DNA of 35,652 nucleotides from Plantago elongata. Lineage: Eukaryota; Streptophyta; Magnoliopsida; Lamiales; Plantaginaceae. The position numbers and the translations under genes are program-made. The stretch covers positions 1 to 35,652 of the forward strand of contig JAYMSP010001142.1 of assembly GCA_036897095.1 (NCBI GenBank), given 5' to 3'. The notes beneath the pieces were generated by a model, which did not search any database, was not told the origin of the DNA, and worked only from the letters and a program-made list of their open reading frames with translations. Below, piece after piece: positions 1-9,179 of the stretch. Positions within the stretch are counted from its first letter, which is position 1. The number at the start of each line of letters is the position of its first letter.

Positions 1-515
1 AGGCCCTGGAGGCGCAGGTGTCTTCAATCCAAACCCCCACCCCCCAAAAAAAAAAAAATCAACTAAAGACCTTGCTGTTCATATTCCATCTTCACTGCTC
101 CTTTTACTGTTTCACCTCCACTCCACTGCTCCTCCTCCACCACCGCCCACCTCCCCGCACAACCGCAACCGTGCCTCCTCCACTGCCCACCGAACCGCCC
201 ACCCCCTGCCCCACCGCACCTCCACTGCCCACCACTGCCCATCTCTCCCGCCCCACTGCCCCGCCTCCTCAACCAATGCCCTCCGCCACTGGCCCGCCAT
301 GTTTCAGATCTCAAAGGGTATATTTGTGAAGAAACTATTTGGTGTTCAAGGGTCTTAATTTACAAGTTCTCTTTTAACTCCATTAATCAAGATTGAGTAG
401 CAAGACTTAATTATGCAGAATTTATATCTGGTTTCCTGTTACTGTTATTTATCTGCTCTTGTGTGTTTCTGTAACTGATAAAGATTATGGAGAAAGGGTT
501 TTAGCAGCGTGGTAA
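1..515. repeat. C-rich low-complexity tract and PPR upstream region
   Basis: From about 115 to 300 the + strand is very rich in C, built from degenerate CCACTGCCC / CCACCGCCC-like units, with an A12 run near 47-58. This gives long open frames on both strands that read as proline- or glycine/tryptophan-rich strings with no recognisable domain; I treat them as non-coding. From 331 to 515 the sequence is ordinary AT-rich upstream DNA of the PPR gene. No convincing TATA box could be fixed. Confidence 0.6.
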
Positions 516-2798
516 ATGCGGGTGCATTCATGCATAAAGTATTTTGCATCTGTTTTAGGATTGGTTGTAGTAGGTCATGTGTCATTTCTGCATAGCGGCT
601 CAAAAGTTCATAGGCTACCGAGAGCTATCCCCTTTCGTCAAATTGAAAAATGCTTTCCTTTCAAATGGAGGCGAAGCATCAAACAACCGTTGGTTACTCG
701 GAAGAAAACCAAGCTGCAATTTCACTTCGACTATGAAGTAATGGCAAGAGTTGGTGCGGAAATGGATGAACGTATGGTGGAGGGCCTTCTTGTGACCTTG
801 AAAGATTATGCTTCCCAAGGTCACTTGTTGAATGCAATTCGGATGTTCTCCCTCATCCGAGGTCATGCGTTAGTGTCCTGCTCCGCTGGTGTTGTTGTAG
901 AATCTTTATCCCCGCTATTGCTATCCTGTACCCAGCTTAAATTACATTCACAAGGCAAACAACTGCATGCCCAGGCTATTACCTGGGGTCTTCAGAAAAA
1001 CTATGTTTTGGTCCGGAAGTTAGTTTCTTACTATGCTGCTCTTGATCTTCTTGATGATGCTCACTTTATTGCTGTAGTATCGAACATTCGTCGTCCTTTG
1101 CTATGGAATATCATTATTGGGTCATATGTAATCAAAGGGAGATTTTCGGAAGCAATTTCTGCTTTTAAGCAAATGATTCATAAGGGAATCAGACCAGATA
1201 ATTTTACATATCCTTCTGTTCTCAAGGCTTGTGCGGAGCAATCAAATCTTGGTTTTGGAAGAGCGGTTCATAAATCTATTATCAATAGCTCCATGGACTG
1301 GGACCTGTTTGTGCAGAATGCACTGATCTCTTTGTATGCGAAGTGTGGGGATCTGGAAACTGCCCGAAGTATCTTTGATGAAATGCCAGTTAAGAATGAG
1401 GTTTCCTGGAATTCGATAATCTCGGGATATGTGTCCATGGGTAAGTGGGATGACACTCTCCAGCTTATTGAAGGCATGCAAGAAGCCGGATCAAATATGA
1501 ACATTATAACTTGGAATATACTTGCTGGAGCTTGCTTGAGTAATGGCAACTTTGAGCGAGCACTTGAGTTGCTCAGTCAGATGTATATGACTGGCATTCA
1601 TCTAGATCCTGTGGCTGTGATTATCGGGGTAGGTGCATGCTCTCATATCGGTGCCTTGAAGTCAGGTAAAGAATTTCATGGATTGGCCATTCGTAATTCT
1701 TTAGTTGATTACGTTAATGTGAAAAATGCTTTAATCACTCTATACTCTCGTTGTGGGGACCTTAGGCATGCATGTACTGTGTTCAGATCAGTAGAAGCTA
1801 AAGATATCAGTACCTGGAATTCCATGGTCTCTGGTTACGCACGTTTAAATCATTATGAAGAGGCATCATTCCTCTTCAGAGAACTCTTGGAACTTGGCGT
1901 TGAACCAAATTACACGACACTCGCAAGCCTTTTACCACTTTGTGCACGTGTGGCAAATCTGCGGCATGGGAAAGAGTTACACTGTTATATTCTTAAGCAT
2001 GAAGGATCACTGGGTCACCTGCTTCTCTGGAATGCTCTTATTGATATGTATGCTAGATCAGGTAAAGTTGCCATTTCTAGAGTGCTGTTTGACTTGATGG
2101 ACGAGAAGGATGTAGTGACTTACACATCCTTAATAGCTGGATATAGGATGCAGGGAGAAGATAGGGTGGCGCTTGAACTGTTTGAAGAAATGATAAACTC
2201 CCAAATAAAACCAGATCATATAGCAATGATTGCTGTTTTGTCAGCATGCAGTCATTCAGGGCTTGTGGCTCAAGGTCGGTCGATGTTTGAAAAGATGCAA
2301 AGAACTTATGGTATAACTCCTTGCTTGGAGCACTATTCTTGCATGGCTGATCTTTATGGTAGAGCAGGTCAAGTGGCGAAAGCCAAAGAAGTTATCTTGA
2401 GTATGCCATACAAGCCTACCGCAGATATATGGGCAACACTCCTAGGAGCGTGTAGGTTCCATGGGGAGAGAGATATTGGACATTGGGCAGCCGAGAAGCT
2501 GATGGAAATGAAGCCTCAGAATCCGGGGTACTATGTCTTAATTGCTAACATGTATGCTGAGGCTGGCTGTTGGAACAAATTGGCGGAAGTGAGGACTTTC
2601 ATGAAGGATGTGGGTGTGAGAAAGGATCCTGGGTGTGCTTCGGGAGATATTGGAATCGGATTTCCTCCCTCGTTGGCTGAAGATACTTCAATATATCCTT
2701 TGTTAGGGGGACTCACTGACCACATGAAGGACATTGATTTGACAACTTTTGAAGATTATGATGTAGTGCAAGAGAATTTTCTGGAATCACTTGTGTGA
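516..2798 (+). CDS. Pentatricopeptide repeat (PPR) protein, PLS class, E subgroup
   Basis: This is a single-exon frame of 760 residues, as usual for plant PPR genes. PPR proteins of this class are nuclear-encoded and bind organellar RNA for editing, splicing or stabilisation. Repeats run from about residue 120 to 630 and show typical PLS anchors: LLWNIIIGSY, PDNFTYPSVLKAC, NALISLYAKCGDLETA, VSWNSIISGY, NALIDMYARSGK, TYTSLIAGY and DHIAMIAVLSACSHSGL. An E motif follows at about 633-705 (DIWATLLGACR, GYYVLIANMYAE, VRKDPGC). A short tail replaces a DYW deaminase, so it would need a partner if it acts in editing. The overall pattern resembles Arabidopsis At1g71490/At1g22830-type proteins (from memory). 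The start is uncertain: a pyrimidine tract with TTTTAG near 557 looks like an acceptor, and Met at 741 (MARVGAEM) is an alternative start nearer to where homologues begin. The target RNA and organelle are unknown. Confidence 0.93.
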   Translation: MRVHSCIKYFASVLGLVVVGHVSFLHSGSKVHRLPRAIPFRQIEKCFPFKWRRSIKQPLVTRKKTKLQFHFDYEVMARVGAEMDERMVEGLLVTLKDYASQGHLLNAIRMFSLIRGHALVSCSAGVVVESLSPLLLSCTQLKLHSQGKQLHAQAITWGLQKNYVLVRKLVSYYAALDLLDDAHFIAVVSNIRRPLLWNIIIGSYVIKGRFSEAISAFKQMIHKGIRPDNFTYPSVLKACAEQSNLGFGRAVHKSIINSSMDWDLFVQNALISLYAKCGDLETARSIFDEMPVKNEVSWNSIISGYVSMGKWDDTLQLIEGMQEAGSNMNIITWNILAGACLSNGNFERALELLSQMYMTGIHLDPVAVIIGVGACSHIGALKSGKEFHGLAIRNSLVDYVNVKNALITLYSRCGDLRHACTVFRSVEAKDISTWNSMVSGYARLNHYEEASFLFRELLELGVEPNYTTLASLLPLCARVANLRHGKELHCYILKHEGSLGHLLLWNALIDMYARSGKVAISRVLFDLMDEKDVVTYTSLIAGYRMQGEDRVALELFEEMINSQIKPDHIAMIAVLSACSHSGLVAQGRSMFEKMQRTYGITPCLEHYSCMADLYGRAGQVAKAKEVILSMPYKPTADIWATLLGACRFHGERDIGHWAAEKLMEMKPQNPGYYVLIANMYAEAGCWNKLAEVRTFMKDVGVRKDPGCASGDIGIGFPPSLAEDTSIYPLLGGLTDHMKDIDLTTFEDYDVVQENFLESLV

Positions 2799-3482
2799 AA
2801 ATGAAGTTTGTGGTTATTTGCTCTAGTTTTTAGCCATGACTCCAGAATGTGATTTTTCATTGACAGGTATATTAAATTTCAGGCGTTCTATATATGAATA
2901 TGAACTTGCTGATAGAACTACACATGTTTTAGAACACTGCAGGGCATGAAATGGAAGTTTATGTTTTCTTCTCTACAATTTGTCATGGCAGAGTTTCAGT
3001 CTCTCAAAGTTTGAATTTGGGATTTAATGTGATCTACAGCGTTGCTTTGGTACACCTTAAAGGTAACTCTTAATATGAACTGCTGGTAAGGCTTAGAAGT
3101 TCTTCATCTCGACTGAAAAGGTTCTTTATTTCTGTTTCAAGATAATTATTTCATTTACATTTTTCTCACCGCAGGTTTAGCAAATTGGAAGAGCTTAGAC
3201 CTGGATCCCTGTGGTATTAAGGATGAATGAATGTTTCAAATTGCAGGTTAAAACCATATTGCGAGTTTTCCTTTTTTCTCACATAATTGCATACATTATA
3301 TCGTTAATATTTAATACTTTTTTGTTAAATTGTCAATATGATATTAGCATTAGCGAAATGTCTCTGTCCACTAAACTTAATGTCTCTGTTATTGTGGGTG
3401 TCCAGAGTGACTTGCTTTGCGTGGTTCCTTTTGTAAAAGAGAAGTTTCACACTATACCTCACAACATTATCACATTTTGCAG
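2799..3482. other. PPR 3' region and unassigned spacer
   Basis: This stretch contains the 3' untranslated region of the PPR gene and AT-rich spacer. The part just before 3483 ends in a good pyrimidine-tract acceptor (ACATTTTGCAG) for the LAZ1-like exon. I looked here for the N-terminal LAZ1 exons, which should encode three hydrophobic helices and a conserved N-terminal signature, and found none in any frame. A 92-codon open frame at 3211-3489 is hydrophobic but does not resemble the family. Confidence 0.55.
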
Positions 3483-5931
3483 GGGGTGAGGAGAGTACCA
3501 TCGAGTTTATGGAAAGTGAAACCTTAGTCACCTCTAGCACACCTCTTCTGGATGATGCTTATGCCTACGGACTTGTTGAACACCCCTTCCCTTTAAGTTG
3601 CTTTATACGAGATTGGCAGCTGGGCTCTGAATTCTATCAAGCCGTAAAAATTGGTTCGTTCAGTATGTAAGTACTTTAGCTTCATAATTGAATAATTTAT
3701 TATTCTTGTACTTCATTAACAAAAACGTTTTGTTATTACTTGTACGATGATACTGAAGATGATCTGTGCGTTACTCGCGATGATTTTTAACTTTTTTGGT
3801 GTTTATGGGGAAGGGAAATTTGAGTGGGGATACGCGTAAGCTGTCTTGCTTTACCCTTCTCAATTTGTTAAATACTGCTTCTGGTTTATTATTATAGTCC
3901 TGAATCTCTGCTGTCCACTTGCAGTTATCCATATTTAGCACTTGTTCTGAATTTCAGCCAGACATGGGCCTTATATTGCCTAGTGCAGTTCTATTCGGTT
4001 ACAAAAAATAAGTTGGCACCCATTAAGCCTTTGGCTAAGTTTTTGACGTTTAAGTCCATAGTTTTCCTGACGTGGTGGCAAGGAATTATTGTTGCCTTTT
4101 TAATCTCTTTCGGAGCCTTTCGAGGAGCACTGGCACAGATTTTGAAAACTCGCATACAAGACTACATCATCTGCATTGAGGTTCGTCCTTCGATTTTGAA
4201 AACGTATACATATATTCAGTTTGCAACTTATATTATGTTCTGTTCGAATGTGTGATTGAAAAAAATATTATTTGTGAATCTTTGTTGGCACAAGGGTGTA
4301 CCTTTTTTACTTTGAAAGAGTTGGAACTTTTTTCTTGATTTGGGTTATGTACATGGACATTCTAAATAACATAGATGAGTATCCTATATCTTATGAGTTA
4401 TGATAACCTGCTCAGGTACTCATATATTCAGTTTTTATGCTCCACTAAGAGTGAGATGTTAGGAATTAGGATGGCACTAAATGAAAGCAAATTCTCTATT
4501 CATGATGTTGGGAAATTTTAGGAGTTCACATGCTTGATCATTTTAAGCCCCCTTTATTACAATCTATGTTATGGAGCACTGTATGATCTTGATTGGTTCA
4601 TCTCAGTTTTTGATGTATTTTTCCAAATTAAACACGCCTCTTAAAAAATTTGGAAGTTATTGAGCTGCCATGCAAATTTTATTTTTCTTAGATTACACAA
4701 TCCATACACATACACAATTTCCTTTAGTCATCTTTATGTTGAGCTACCATATATGTGTTTTTTCTTGATTGATGCCTACCAATACAGACACACATTATCC
4801 TGTAATCATCTGTGAATTACGAAGTTATATCGCATGTCAGCTGACATTAATTGTCTAATTGTCTTGCAAATTGTTGAAAAGGTAAGAAAAGACTTCTTGA
4901 TTAATAATGTCTTTGAGTTTTATTCTGACATTCCTACAACAGGGCTCAGTTCTTTTCCAAAACTAGTTCACTGTTCATAAACCCCCACTGTTTAGGCTGT
5001 AACTCTCACTGCTCTTGAATTTTTGCTCCTGTGATCCAGATGGGTATTGCTGCCGTGGTACATCTTTACGTATTCCCAGCTAGACCTTACAAACGTGGTG
5101 AGAGATGTGTTAGAAATGTTGCGGTTATGGCAGATTATGCAGCTTTAGGCACCCCTCCAGATCCTGAAGAGGTTAGGGACTGCGAAAGATCTCCCAGAGT
5201 GCACATTTCTCAGCATGAAGAGAAACGGAAAAAACCTAGACTACATCAGAGTGTTCGCGATGTGGTCATTGGGAGTGGTGAAATTGTAAGATCAATCTCT
5301 CTGCATGTTATCTTTGTTTATTTTGGTTATTTCCTACCTGTTACTTGCATTAATCTTAGCCTCCTTGTAATCTGGCAGATGTGTCATTTACCCCACTATA
5401 TAATACATTTATAATTGTATGTTTTTCCAAGAGTGCTGCAAACCATCTGTTTGGTCCAAATGTGTTGCAAATCATCCCTTTGATGGTGTTGTTTTAAATG
5501 AAAATTTTGAATTGCAAAATGAGGCTATATATGCACCTTTCAAATTGCAGGGAGTTCAAAGGCATTAGCTTGTAAGTTTGTAACATATTTTCTTTTTCTC
5601 CTAACCTTATAATGCTGTCACTGTGACACGGTATCAGATTGTTGATGACATGAAGTTCACAGTTGCCCACGTCGTTGAGCCAGTCGAGAGAGGAATTGCA
5701 AAGATTAACAAGACTTTCCATCAGATATCTGAAAACATGAAACGACAGGAGGATCTTAAGAAGAAAACCAAGGATGATAGCTATCTTGTCCCTTTGAACT
5801 CGAACACTCAAGAATTTTCTGATGTACATGATGAATGCATCGAAGGAAGTGTCAGTGACAGTGGTTTGTCTGATGGAAAGAGAACACGTTTCCAGTCTAA
5901 AGGGTCATCTTCCCGGTTCCAAAAAAGATAA
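3483..5931 (+). pseudogene. LAZ1-like (DUF300/TMEM184) gene copy, 5'-truncated and frameshifted
   Basis: Five exons match the C-terminal two-thirds of plant LAZ1 homologues, multi-pass membrane proteins linked to brassinosteroid signalling, vacuole integrity and cell death. Exons: 3483-3666, 3747-3835, 3925-4180, 5040-5285 and 5638-5931. Diagnostic peptides are EHPFPLSCF, VLNFSQTWALYC, PIKPLAKFLTFKSIVFLTWW, RIQDYIICIE, VVHLYVFPARPYKRGER, SVRDVVIGSGE and VEPVERGIAKINKTFHQIS. Three defects are visible. The N-terminal exons are absent, since the PPR gene lies directly upstream. The first exon is 184 nt where phase requires 185, a one-base loss around 3653-3660 that leads to a stop at 3668-3670. 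The exon at 3747 is preceded by CG instead of AG. The last three exons are clean and in phase, with stop TAA at 5929. Could be a recent pseudogene or the source of a partial transcript. Confidence 0.85.
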
Positions 5932-6412
5932 CATTTTTTTTCTTTGACAACCTACACAGGAAATGGAAAAAGTAGGAAATGGAAAAAAAGCCTGACTTTT
6001 TTTTACAGCAGTTGGAAGGTGTACATGGTTCCTCTGATGGCTAATTTTTTGTATTACAAGCCATCAACCGCCTCACCATTAAACTGAGTTAAATATCGAG
6101 GTCAGTCACCAAGAACTCAAGGAAAAATGGCTGTATCTCTCATAAATAGATGTTGATATCTCTAACAATGCCAAGACATGAAATTTTAGAGCAAGTTGCT
6201 GATGACAGAAGAAGTATAACTGTATGCAGGTGAGCCAGGATGACAGATTAGTCTAACAGATGTTGCCGTTTCAGTTCATGTCATGTACTGTACTGTACTG
6301 TACTTCATAGTAACTAGTTATAAGATCTCTGCTCTTATCTGTGAACTATTGCAGTATCATCTTTTGCACAGCGCTATATTTTATGACTTGTGTCGTTCAT
6401 TCCTTTGTACAT
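3971..6412. repeat. Left arm of large inverted repeat (LAZ1-like segment)
   Basis: This segment is repeated in inverted orientation at 33405-35652. Position 3971 (TTATATTGCC on +) pairs with the very end of the window, so the arm may extend further outside. Similarity covers exons, introns and the 3' region, including the TGTAC-repeat at about 6286-6302, and fades near 6412. Exons are almost identical; introns and 3' region carry substitutions and small indels. Confidence 0.9.
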
Positions 6413-7188
6413 AACTATGAAACTTTCTAAAGGGTGTAGCAAACTTGTTGGTGCTCAATGTTTTCATTACATCAGTTTGATATTCGAGATGTGTTTAGGT
6501 AATCGAAACCATATTAAAAAAGATGTGTTTAACAAGGTTTTCTTGATTTTAACCGACAGGAGTGTCTAGAAAATTTTAGCATATGATGAATGACTTTTAT
6601 AGAAACTTTAATGAATGTTTGCAAACTCTCCCAAATATGTTATTTGATTTTTTGGGTGTATTTACAAACTTTAATGTCAACTTCTGATGGAAAATCTAGA
6701 AGCAAAGCTGGCTGGATATGGGGCGTTCGTTCCTGAATTGTACTTGAACTTTTTGGATACCTATCGAACCGAATTAGATTGAAAATCTAAACCACACATC
6801 AAGCTCGAGCCCAGGTAAAAGCGTACTCATCGAAGTGAACATTAGCAAAGTTCGGCAAGCCTCGTTAAAAGTATTCCTTGAGTCAAGTTTCATTTGCCTG
6901 ACACATAAACATGGAGAGTATGTCAATCACCTTACAAATGATTTCAACAAGATCTCCAACTTGCGCCCCCCCCCCCCCCCAACAGGTATTCTTACCCATC
7001 CCTCCACCGATACACTGATAGCAATGAAACTAAACCGAATTTCATACTAAGTTAAAAATGTAAGACGTAAAATAATTTTCAAGTGAGTTATTAATTTTGA
7101 CATCTAACTTTATACAAAATTAAATTTGTTAGTGATTATCTTCATCTAAAACTCTACCTTCAACAATTCACTGATCTACTTCATGTAA
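6413..7188. other. Intergenic spacer, no gene seen
   Basis: AT-rich spacer past the end of the inverted-repeat arm. It contains a homopolymer run of about 16 C from 6965 to 6980. A 71-codon open frame around 6835-7050 crosses this C run and has no recognisable features. Nothing else could be assigned. Confidence 0.5.
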
Positions 7189-7258
7189 CAACGAAGCGCA
7201 ATTCAGTTGGTAGTTGGTAAGACAATTCCAACCTAACCCTTTAGCCGTTTCAAAAAAA
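7189..7258 (+). repeat. Degraded tRNA-derived SINE relic
   Basis: The segment begins AACGAAGCGCAATTCAGTTG and ends in a short A run just before the Stowaway element. Its first 30 bases match the start of the better preserved SINE at 21300 (AACGAAGTGCAG, TTCAGTTGGTAG) and of the one at 20217-20299 read on the minus strand. The B box is decayed. Confidence 0.55.
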
Positions 7259-7264
7259 TAGTTA

Positions 7265-7577
7265 CTCCTTCCGTACCAACAAACTCCATACATTTACCAT
7301 TTTTCATCCTACCAAACTTCATACCTTACTAAAAAGAATTTACCCCACTACTTATAAATAATAAACAATCTCAACTTTACATTAAAATTACACATTTTAC
7401 CACTAAAAATACACTTTTATCACAACTAATAAATAATAAACAATCTCAATTTACATAAAAATTACACATTTTACCACTAAAAGTACACTTTTTCCCACTT
7501 TTTATTATTATTATTTATTTTTTTACATAAAACTACATGTGAACTCTATTGTATAAAGTTTGATGGGATTGAGGGAG
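7265..7577. mobile_element. Stowaway-type (Tc1/mariner) MITE
   Basis: Terminal inverted repeats are CTCCTTCCGTACC on the left and the complement of GGGATTGAGGGAG on the right, close to the classic Stowaway CTCCCTCCGT terminus. A TA dinucleotide flanks both ends (7263-7264 and 7578-7579). The element is AT-rich, non-coding and 313 bp. Inside is a 75-bp tandem duplication: ATAAATAATAAACAATCTCA occurs at 7354 and again at 7429. Confidence 0.87.
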
Positions 7578-7768
7578 TATTTTTGCATTCTTTTTCTCTT
7601 TCAATAATAAGTTAATGATTGTTTGTTCGAAATTGTAGTTAAGTCTCTTTAAATAGTGGTGAGATGATGAATTGTGATTTTTTATTATAAATTTCTTGTT
7701 AAAATTAGCGTTTACTTATATAGAGACTACTACCGAAGAATGTGTATAGCGGATTGATTCTGTATGAG

Positions 7769-7858
7769 GCCCCTTTGTGGTTGTTGGGCCTAAACTAAAC
7801 CCAGGCCATATAGATGAAGATTAGGGCTTCGCAAAGTTTGTTCCGACTGCTATATATA
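7769..7858 (+). promoter_or_regulatory. Putative Pol II promoter of snoRNA locus (Site II, telo-box, TATA)
   Basis: TTGGGCC at 7784-7790 fits the Site II class (TGGGCY). It is followed by AAACCC at 7797-7802, TTAGGGCTT at 7821-7829 (telo-box-like, on the other strand) and a TATATATA box at 7851-7858. Plant snoRNA and ribosomal-protein genes commonly combine Site II and telo-box elements just upstream of a TATA box. The first snoRNA begins about 125 bases after the TATA box, which fits a processed precursor. Confidence 0.72.
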
Positions 7859-7983
7859 CCTCAACCTTTCCTCTGTAAACCTCATCCTCTTTTGTTCTTC
7901 CTATCCTATGTCTGTAAATTATATGAGGAATTAGGTTTTGTGCTTTTTAGAATTTGTTTTATGAAGTAGTAATATACAAGGGC

Positions 7984-8068
7984 GGCGGTGATGAAATTTT
8001 AGAGAGTAGTCATGCACCACTCTGATCTCGTGATGATATTTTCTCATACCCATATTTATTCTGAGCTC
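7984..8068 (+). ncRNA. Box C/D snoRNA, predicted guide for 18S rRNA G-methylation (snR40/SNORD32 type)
   Basis: All four boxes are present at good spacing: box C GTGATGA 7988-7994, box D' CTGA 8022-8025, box C' GTGATGA 8030-8036 and box D CTGA 8061-8064. The terminal stem is weak (GGC / GCT next to the boxes, with GGGC / GCCC further out at 7980-7983 and 8070-8073). The bases before D' read CATGCACCAC plus one T. This is complementary to the conserved 18S rRNA stretch GTGGTGCATG. The fifth-base rule places methylation on the second G of GTGG. In yeast the equivalent Gm1271 is guided by snR40, and human Gm1328 by SNORD32A (from memory). The guide before box D (ACCCATATTTATT) has no target I recognise. 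Confidence is high for the RNA class and good for the target. Confidence 0.86.
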
Positions 8069-8124
8069 AGCCCCTTTTTCATTTTCCTCAATTTAATATT
8101 TTTCATTTATTTTTTGATTGAGAT

Positions 8125-8230
8125 GAGGAACCAAGTGATGCGATCTTTCGTTGAAAGATCAAACCATGATGCGGACCGTATCATAGCTTAACGCTTCTGG
8201 GGATAAAACTTTGGTCTCTGATGGTTCCTC
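8125..8230 (+). ncRNA. Second box C/D snoRNA, orphan guide, same transcript unit
   Basis: A perfect 9-bp terminal stem (GAGGAACCA 8125-8133 with TGGTTCCTC 8222-8230) brackets a box C-like GTGATGC (8135-8141; the last base differs from consensus A) and box D CTGA (8218-8221). An 8-bp hairpin, GATCTTTC-GTT-GAAAGATC (8142-8160), lies directly after box C, and a C'-like CATGATGC follows at 8165-8172. No clear D' box is visible. The stretch before box D (GGATAAAACTTTGGTCT) is the expected guide; I could not match it to an rRNA or snRNA from memory. It lies 57 bases after the first snoRNA, consistent with a dicistronic precursor. Confidence 0.75.
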
Positions 8231-9179
8231 TTCATACTTTAAATGTTGTTTTTACGTATTGTTTTCCGTTTTAAATTAAAAATACATAAAACAAGCTTTG
8301 AAAAAAGAGTTGTTTTGCTAGATCTCGACAACCATGGCGGTGAAGGAGGTTGTGTAAAGTAAGAATGGGAAGTAGATTATGGAGGTGTATTTGGAAAAGG
8401 AGTAATTTTTGGGATTAATATGAAAAGTGACTAAATAAAAAGGGGAGTTTTGTAAATATATGTAAATTGTAGTTTCATAATTATTTGAAATGTTTTTAAA
8501 TAAAATTTTAAGTTATGTCATTTGTTAAAGTTTTAATAGTGTACTAATAGCAACTTAGTCAAGTCCAAGTTACATTATCATAATAGAATAAACCTCTTAG
8601 ACTTGGACTAGAAAAGACGTAATAGAATAAGTTAATAATGAATAATTACATTTATGTCTATTTATTAGGTCATTTCAGAAAATTCAATTTTAGAAACTAA
8701 ACAGGCCTTAAATTTTCTTTAAACACAATTGAAAAAAATTAACGAGAACTCTCCTAAGTAATGTTTTTAAATACTAATAAAGATTTATATAAATTGTGTT
8801 TTTTATTTTTTACCATGAACAATTATGTGTTGAAAATTATAGTAAGATTTAGTAACTTTGTGTTGAAAATAACACTATTATGCCGAAATAAAATTAATAA
8901 TGTTGATGCTTAAAATAGTGTTATTAAACAAGTCGAATCAAATCGAAATTTGTGATACTCAATTAGAGCTCAACCGTATCAAGTTTGAATTAGAATAATA
9001 ACCTTATCTATTAAAATTATTATAAATGTGTAAAAATTTGAATGTATAAAAATTGTTACACTTAACGAGTTTTATTGACTATAATATAGGGTTCGAGCTT
9101 GGATTGTTTACCTTATCGAACCGTATCAATTAATGTTGCTTATCAGTTTAAACTTTTGTGGAGACTGATCTTTACTCAA
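8231..9179. other. AT-rich intergenic spacer
   Basis: No gene, RNA or complete mobile element is recognised here. The first 100 bases would hold the 3' end of the snoRNA precursor. The stretch 8930-9150 (repeated TCGAA / GAGCT words, ATCGAACCGTATCAA) resembles 6750-6810 (ACCTATCGAACCGAATT), which suggests scattered pieces of one old repeat. Confidence 0.45.

Noticed and set aside
18..329. 103-codon proline/threonine-rich open frame and its antisense glycine/tryptophan-rich frames
   Set aside because: They come from the C-rich low-complexity tract, have no domain, and lack start context or splice support.
2799..3482. Possible N-terminal exons of the left LAZ1-like copy
   Set aside because: No frame shows the expected hydrophobic helices or conserved family sequence, so the copy is called 5'-truncated.
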